From Hydrogenovibrio sp049975065 (GTDB lineage Bacteria; Pseudomonadota; Gammaproteobacteria; Thiomicrospirales; Thiomicrospiraceae): 64,000 nt of DNA. The DNA is taken from the NCBI GenBank assembly GCA_049975065.1, contig JBNGDN010000001.1; one strand, written 5' to 3'. The notes beneath the pieces are model-generated. The model saw nothing but the letters and a program-made list of their open reading frames with translations. It was not told the DNA's origin and did not search any database. This document shows, piece by piece, positions 60,214-64,000 of this stretch (the first letter of the stretch is position 1; each line of letters opens with the position of its first letter). The translations under genes were made by a program, and so were the position numbers.

Positions 60214-61569
60214 ATGGAAACCCACGTTTATCAACCGCTTTCCGACCGTTTGCGGCCGCAGGCACTGGACGAATTTGTCGGGCAGACGCACTTGCTCGGG
60301 CCGGGGCGCGCCTTGTCAAAAATGTTCGAATCTGGGCGCATGCATTCGATGATTTTCTGGGGGCCGCCGGGCACCGGAAAAACCACTTTGGCGCGGTTGA
60401 TTGCCAAACAATCCGGTTTGCAGTTTTTGAGTTTGTCTGCGGTGTTGGATGGCGTGAAGGACGTGCGTGCCGCCGTCGAGCAGGCCAAACTGCATCGTTC
60501 CCAATTTCAGGAAGGTTCGTTGCTGTTCGTGGATGAGGTGCATCGTTTTAATAAAGCCCAGCAAGACGCCTTTTTACCCTTTGTGGAAGACGGCACTTTT
60601 GTGTTCATCGGTGCCACCACCGAGAACCCATCGTTTGAGTTGAATAATGCCTTGTTATCGCGGGCGCGGGTGTATTTCTTGCGCTCGCTGGACGACGAGG
60701 ATTTGGCGGAAGTCTTGGACCGCGCCGTCCGCTTGATGAGCGATGAAATGGCGCAAACGCTGGTGTTGGAAGACGCGGCCAAGCAGTCGCTGATTCAGTT
60801 TTCCGACGGTGACGCGCGTCGTTTGCTGAACTTGTTGGAACAGGCGGTGGATTTTGCCGAGTTCCGTGAAGAAGAGAAGACACCACACCCTGAAGGGTAT
60901 AAAGGTCGGGTGGTTTTGACCGAAGCCAATTGCCGTGAGGTGGTGCTGGGCGGCGTGCGGCGTTTCGACAAAGGTGGCGAAGCCTTTTACGATCAGATTT
61001 CCGCCTTGCATAAATCCGTGCGCGGTTCCGACCCGAATGCCGCCTTGTATTGGCTAACACGGATGTTGGACGGTGGCGTGGATGCACGCTATTTATCACG
61101 CCGTTTGATTCGCATGGCCAGTGAAGACATTGGCAATGCCGATGTGCGTGCCTTGGAAGTCACGGTGAATGCGGCGGAAGCCTATGAACGGCTCGGTTCG
61201 CCGGAAGGGGATTTGGCGCTGGCGCAGGCAGCGGTTTATCTGGCGGTGGCACCGAAATCCAATGCGGTGTACATGGGGTATAAAGCGGCCTTGAAGGACA
61301 TTAAAGAACACGGTTCCTACGATGTGCCGTTGCATTTGCGTAATGCACCGACCAAGCTGATGCAGAACATGGGCTACGGCGAAGGCTACCGTTACGCCCA
61401 TGACGAACCCGACGCTTACGCCGCCGGTGAATGTTATTTTCCGGAAGAAATGCGGGAACGCGATTATTATCAGCCCGTTAATCGGGGGCTGGAAATTAAA
61501 ATCTTAGATAAGATGCAACGCCTCAAACAAATGGACGCGCAATCCTCAATCAAACGGAGAGAAATCTGA
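60214..61569 (+). CDS. rarA: Replication-associated recombination protein RarA (MgsA)
   Basis: A clamp-loader-like AAA+ ATPase that acts at stalled forks. The N-terminal PLSDRLRPQALDEFVGQTHLLG, Walker A WGPPGTGKTTLARL, Walker B LLFVDEVHRFNKAQQDA, sensor IGATTENPSFELNNALLSRARV and the C-terminal MgsA domain (GSDPNAALYWLTRML) are present. The stop overlaps crcB by one base. It has 451 residues. Confidence 0.96.
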   Translation: METHVYQPLSDRLRPQALDEFVGQTHLLGPGRALSKMFESGRMHSMIFWGPPGTGKTTLARLIAKQSGLQFLSLSAVLDGVKDVRAAVEQAKLHRSQFQEGSLLFVDEVHRFNKAQQDAFLPFVEDGTFVFIGATTENPSFELNNALLSRARVYFLRSLDDEDLAEVLDRAVRLMSDEMAQTLVLEDAAKQSLIQFSDGDARRLLNLLEQAVDFAEFREEEKTPHPEGYKGRVVLTEANCREVVLGGVRRFDKGGEAFYDQISALHKSVRGSDPNAALYWLTRMLDGGVDARYLSRRLIRMASEDIGNADVRALEVTVNAAEAYERLGSPEGDLALAQAAVYLAVAPKSNAVYMGYKAALKDIKEHGSYDVPLHLRNAPTKLMQNMGYGEGYRYAHDEPDAYAAGECYFPEEMRERDYYQPVNRGLEIKILDKMQRLKQMDAQSSIKRREI

Positions 61570-61967
61570 TGCAAACGCTGCACATTGGGCAGTTGATCGC
61601 CGTTGGGCTGGGCGGTTCTTTAGGGGCGATGGCGCGGTTTGTGGTGTCCAATCAGGTGCATCACTGGTTGGGTCGAGACTTTGTTTGGGGCACCTTAACC
61701 GTTAATGTATTCGGCTCGTTTATTCTCGGACTCTTGACCATTCTGATGATTGATAAGGTGCAGTTGTCGGTGGAAATGCGCTCTTTTTTGATTGTCGGTT
61801 TCCTCGGAGCCTTCACTACTTTTTCGACGTTCTCGTTTGAAACCTATTCGTATCTACAAGCCGGCGAGGTGACCAAAGCCATGCTCAATATTGGGGTGAG
61901 TGTTGTATCCGCTTTGCTGGCGGTGTGGCTGGGGATTTTAACTGGCAAACATTTTTTCAGTGCGTAG
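61569..61967 (+). CDS. crcB: Fluoride exporter CrcB/Fluc
   Basis: A small four-helix membrane protein that forms dual-topology dimers and exports fluoride. The GGSLGAMARF N-terminus, TLTVNVFGSFILG and the fluoride-pathway motif GFLGAFTTFSTFSFE match the family. It has 132 residues. No fluoride riboswitch fits upstream, since its start overlaps the rarA stop. Confidence 0.95.
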   Translation: MQTLHIGQLIAVGLGGSLGAMARFVVSNQVHHWLGRDFVWGTLTVNVFGSFILGLLTILMIDKVQLSVEMRSFLIVGFLGAFTTFSTFSFETYSYLQAGEVTKAMLNIGVSVVSALLAVWLGILTGKHFFSA

Positions 61968-62011
61968 AATATGAACCCAATTTCCTTTTATCAATTGTTA
62001 GAGATGATTCC

Positions 62012-63298
62012 ATGTTAGATTCAAAATTGCTGAGAGCCGATTTGCAAACGGTGGCCGAAAAACTGAAAACGCGCGGCTTCGATGTCGATGTGGCACGCAT
62101 TGAGGCGCTGGAAGCCCAGCGTAAAGAACTGCAGGTGAAAACCCAGGATCTACAGGCCGAGCGTAACAGCCGTTCAAAAGGGATCGGTAAGGCCAAGGCG
62201 GCGGGAGAGGATATTCAACCGTTATTGGACGAAGTGGCGAACCTTGGCGACCAGTTGGAAGAAGCAAAAACCGCATCCGACGCCATTCAAGCCGAGCTGG
62301 AAAACATCTACGCCAGCATGCCGAATTTACCGCATGATTCCACGCCGGAGGGTGCATCCGAAGACGATAATGTGGAACTGCGCTGCTGGGGGCAGCCGCG
62401 TGAATTCGATTTCGACATTCAAGACCACGTTGATTTGGCCGAAGCGCGCGGCTGGTACGATAACGACGCGGCGGTGAAAATCACCTCATCCCGTTTCTCG
62501 GTGCTGAAAGGGCCAATGGCGAAACTGCAACGCGCCTTGACCCAGTTTATGCTCGACACCCATGCCGAAGCCGGTTACGAAGAAGTTTATGTGCCGTTTC
62601 TGGTGAATCAGGACAGTCTCTACGGCACCGGCCAGTTGCCGAAATTCGAAGCCGACTCCTATAAGATCGACAAACATGAAGAACACGATACCTCGGATCG
62701 CGATTTGTATTTGATCCCGACCGCTGAAGTGCCGGTGACGAATTTATTCCGTGACGAAATCATCGACGAAGCACAATTACCGTTAAAACTGACGGCGCAT
62801 ACGCCGTGTTTCCGTTCCGAAGCCGGTTCCTACGGGCGCGATACCAAAGGCTTGATTCGTCAGCACCAGTTCGAAAAAGTCGAGATGGTGCACATCGTCC
62901 ATCCTGATACGTCTTACGAAGCACTGGAAAATCTGACACAACAGGCGGAATCCATTCTGCAGAAACTGGAGCTGCCTTATCGAGTTATGGCGCTCTGCAG
63001 TGGCGATATTGGGTTTTCCGCCGCGAAAACGTATGACTTGGAAGTGTGGTTGCCTGGGCAGCAGGCCTATCGTGAAATTTCGTCCTGTTCCAACTTTGAG
63101 GATTTTCAGGCGCGCCGCCTAAAAGCGCGTTTCCGTACCGGGCAAGACAAGCCGCAATTGGTGCACACTCTGAACGGTTCCGGCTTGGCTGTCGGGCGCA
63201 CGCTGGTGGCGGTGTTGGAGAACTATCAAAACGAAGACGGTTCCGTTACCGTGCCGGAAGTCTTGCGTCCGTATTTGGGCGGCGCAGACTGTTTATAA
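62012..63298 (+). CDS. serS: Seryl-tRNA synthetase
   Basis: Charges tRNA-Ser and the selenocysteine tRNA. The N-terminal coiled coil (residues about 30-105) binds the long variable arm of tRNA-Ser. The class II core has motif 2 in TPCFRSEAGSYGRDTKGLIRQHQFEKVEMV and motif 3 in NGSGLAVGRTLVAVLENYQ. ATG 62012 is the usual start. It has 428 residues. A tRNA-Ser gene lies about 420 bp downstream. Confidence 0.97.
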   Translation: MLDSKLLRADLQTVAEKLKTRGFDVDVARIEALEAQRKELQVKTQDLQAERNSRSKGIGKAKAAGEDIQPLLDEVANLGDQLEEAKTASDAIQAELENIYASMPNLPHDSTPEGASEDDNVELRCWGQPREFDFDIQDHVDLAEARGWYDNDAAVKITSSRFSVLKGPMAKLQRALTQFMLDTHAEAGYEEVYVPFLVNQDSLYGTGQLPKFEADSYKIDKHEEHDTSDRDLYLIPTAEVPVTNLFRDEIIDEAQLPLKLTAHTPCFRSEAGSYGRDTKGLIRQHQFEKVEMVHIVHPDTSYEALENLTQQAESILQKLELPYRVMALCSGDIGFSAAKTYDLEVWLPGQQAYREISSCSNFEDFQARRLKARFRTGQDKPQLVHTLNGSGLAVGRTLVAVLENYQNEDGSVTVPEVLRPYLGGADCL

Positions 63299-63368
63299 CC
63301 ACCGAAAGGGCTTGCTAGCCCTATTCGTCAAACTTGGCAAACAGCGCTATCATTCTAAGCAAAAACGC

Positions 63369-63470
63369 AGTCACCCTGAGCGGAGTCGAAGGGTCTCAAG
63401 CGGGTTTGCACGGCTTGATCGGTTTGTGTTTGTCGGTTTGAGATCCCTCCACGTCGGTCGAGATGACAGT
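63369..63470. repeat. Inverted repeat of a widespread TCACCCTGAGCGGAGTCGAA type
   Basis: The left arm TCACCCTGAGCGGAGTCGAA plus GGGTCTC is mirrored, imperfectly, by GAGATCCCTCCACGTCGGTC plus GAGATGAC. The arm resembles a short intergenic repeat (GTCATCCTGAGCGGAGTCGA) that I recall from many bacterial genomes. It has no protein and is probably a small mobile or hairpin element. Confidence 0.6.
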
Positions 63471-63557
63471 GGGGTGCTTGGGGTGATACGCTTGACCGCC
63501 CAAAAAACTCAAAAAACTCTGTGTCTTCGTGTCTCAGTGGTTCAAAAAACCAATTCC

Positions 63558-63567
63558 CCAGGCCTGG
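63558..63567. repeat. CCAGGCCTGG palindrome, copy 22
   Basis: In the serS to tRNA-Ser gap. Confidence 0.95.
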
Positions 63568-63672
63568 CAAATATAACCGCCCCTATTTTTTTACTGAATG
63601 TGAGTCCAGCGGCCAACAATTGGGGTGCAAGGGGTGAAGTTTGTAAAAAAGAGTAAAAAAACACGTTAAGGC

Positions 63673-63700
63673 TTGCAATTATCCGGCAGCCTTCTATAAT
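63673..63700 (+). promoter_or_regulatory. Promoter of tRNA-Ser
   Basis: TTGCAA (63673-63678), a 16-bp spacer and a perfect TATAAT (63695-63700), 13 bp before the tRNA. Confidence 0.8.
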
Positions 63701-63713
63701 ACGCACCTGTTTT

Positions 63714-63804
63714 GGTGGACTGGCTGAGTGGTTGAAGGCGGCGGTCTTGAAAACCGTTGTAGGTTTGTAGCCTACCTGGGGTTCGAATCCCTAGTCCACC
63801 GCCA
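63714..63804 (+). tRNA. serT: tRNA-Ser(TGA)
   Basis: A 91-nt cloverleaf. The acceptor arms GGTGGAC and GTCCACC pair, and the anticodon loop CTTGAAA carries TGA (63748-63750). The long variable arm (GTAGGTTTGTAGCCTAC) is typical of serine tRNAs, GGTTCGAATCC forms the T loop, and CCA is encoded. It reads UCA and probably other UCN codons. Confidence 0.96.
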
Positions 63805-63881
63805 TTTCATTTCAAAAGCTGTGATGTTTGACGGCTTTTAAAATTGCGATGGGAAAAGGCATTAAAAGCACTGAAAATGGC

Positions 63882-63910
63882 TTGACAAAATGTTCTTAAC
63901 TCCCTAACAT
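63882..63910 (+). promoter_or_regulatory. Promoter of tRNA-Arg
   Basis: A perfect TTGACA (63882-63887), a 17-bp spacer and TAACAT (63905-63910), 19 bp before the tRNA. Confidence 0.8.
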
Positions 63911-63929
63911 ACGCAGTTCATTTCGATAT

Positions 63930-64000
63930 GCGCCCGTAGCTCAACTGGATAGAGTACTCGGCTACGAACCGAGCGGTTAGGGGTTCGACTCCCTTCGGGC
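63930..64000 (+). tRNA. tRNA-Arg(ACG), 3' end cut by window
   Basis: The 5' acceptor GCGCCCG, D arm GCTCAACTGGATAGAGT, and anticodon stem CTCGG/CCGAG with loop CTACGAA carrying ACG (63964-63966) are visible. The T arm GGGGTTCGACTCC is also complete. The 3' acceptor begins (CGGGC) and runs past base 64000. The first base of ACG is normally edited to inosine to read CGU, CGC and CGA. Confidence 0.94.

Larger units (their letters stand above)
63299..63713. other. Non-coding region between serS and tRNA-Ser
   Basis: 415 bp without a convincing gene. It holds a small hairpin after serS (AGGGCTTGCTAGCCCT, about 63306-63321, no T-tract), an inverted repeat at 63369-63470, a decamer copy at 63558, and the tRNA-Ser promoter. 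An open frame at 63312-63656 has no ribosome binding site and crosses the inverted repeat, so I reject it as a gene. Confidence 0.6.

Noticed and set aside
61569..61700. Fluoride riboswitch before crcB
   Set aside because: crcB overlaps the rarA stop codon, leaving no leader in which such a switch could fold.
63312..63656. Open frame after serS
   Set aside because: It crosses the inverted repeat and a decamer copy and has no ribosome binding site or family resemblance.
1..64000. CRISPR array, rRNA operon, prophage or intact insertion sequence
   Set aside because: No regular direct repeats with spacers, no rRNA sequence, no integrase, transposase or structural phage genes were seen.

Overview
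The window is a gene-dense chromosomal segment from a motile, polarly flagellated gammaproteobacterium. Gene order supports this: zipA-ligA, ftsK-lolA-rarA-crcB-serS, rseC-mucD-lepA-lepB-rnc-era-recO-pdxJ-acpS, and a fliOPQR-flhBAFG-fliA-cheYZA block are all standard gammaproteobacterial neighbourhoods. A CbbY-type phosphatase and an FGGY pentulose kinase suggest a Calvin-cycle autotroph, perhaps of the sulfur-oxidising Thiomicrospira/Hydrogenovibrio type. That placement is inference. A run of 10 N inside recO shows the sequence is a draft scaffold.

Layout. 1-9.5 kb: 5'-truncated yqiA-like esterase, small unknowns, a kinase/P-loop fusion, a cysteine-poor DksA, CbbY, FGGY kinase, zipA, ligA. 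9.5-17.8 kb: darP, transporters, a one-domain asparaginase, a LexA-like S24 peptidase without a DNA-binding domain, yciI-yciB, rnm-yciO-site-2 protease-rluB, DUF445. 17.9-23.8 kb: DUF5610 protein, prfB with its programmed +1 frameshift, lysS, ygfZ, an orphan cheW. 23.9-34.2 kb: nadB, then rseC-mucD and the lepA-to-acpS housekeeping string. 34.5-54 kb: flagellar export, flagellar number control, sigma-28 and chemotaxis, with a converging second cluster (fliK, cheW, cheY, STAS, fhlB) and then cheR, cheB and a cytoplasmic-type MCP. 54-64 kb: small proteins, FKBP isomerase, trxB, ftsK-lolA-rarA-crcB-serS, tRNA-Ser(TGA) and a tRNA-Arg(ACG) cut by the window end.

How the genes work together. FliOPQR, FlhB and FlhA form the flagellar export gate. 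FlhF and FlhG set polar placement and number, and FliA drives late genes. CheA, CheW, CheY, CheZ, CheR, CheB and the MCP form one complete chemotaxis circuit, with extra CheW and CheY copies beside it.

Two sequence systems are not explained by the genes. The first is a perfect 10-bp palindrome, CCAGGCCTGG, counted by eye 22 times (about 0.06 expected by chance), with very few one-mismatch relatives and enrichment between genes. The second is a family of about 170-200 bp non-coding elements with TTAACCCGAA-type inverted ends. It has three clear copies, one divergent copy and one possible solo end; several copies sit exactly on the stop codon of the preceding gene. No rRNA, CRISPR array, intact insertion sequence or prophage is visible.
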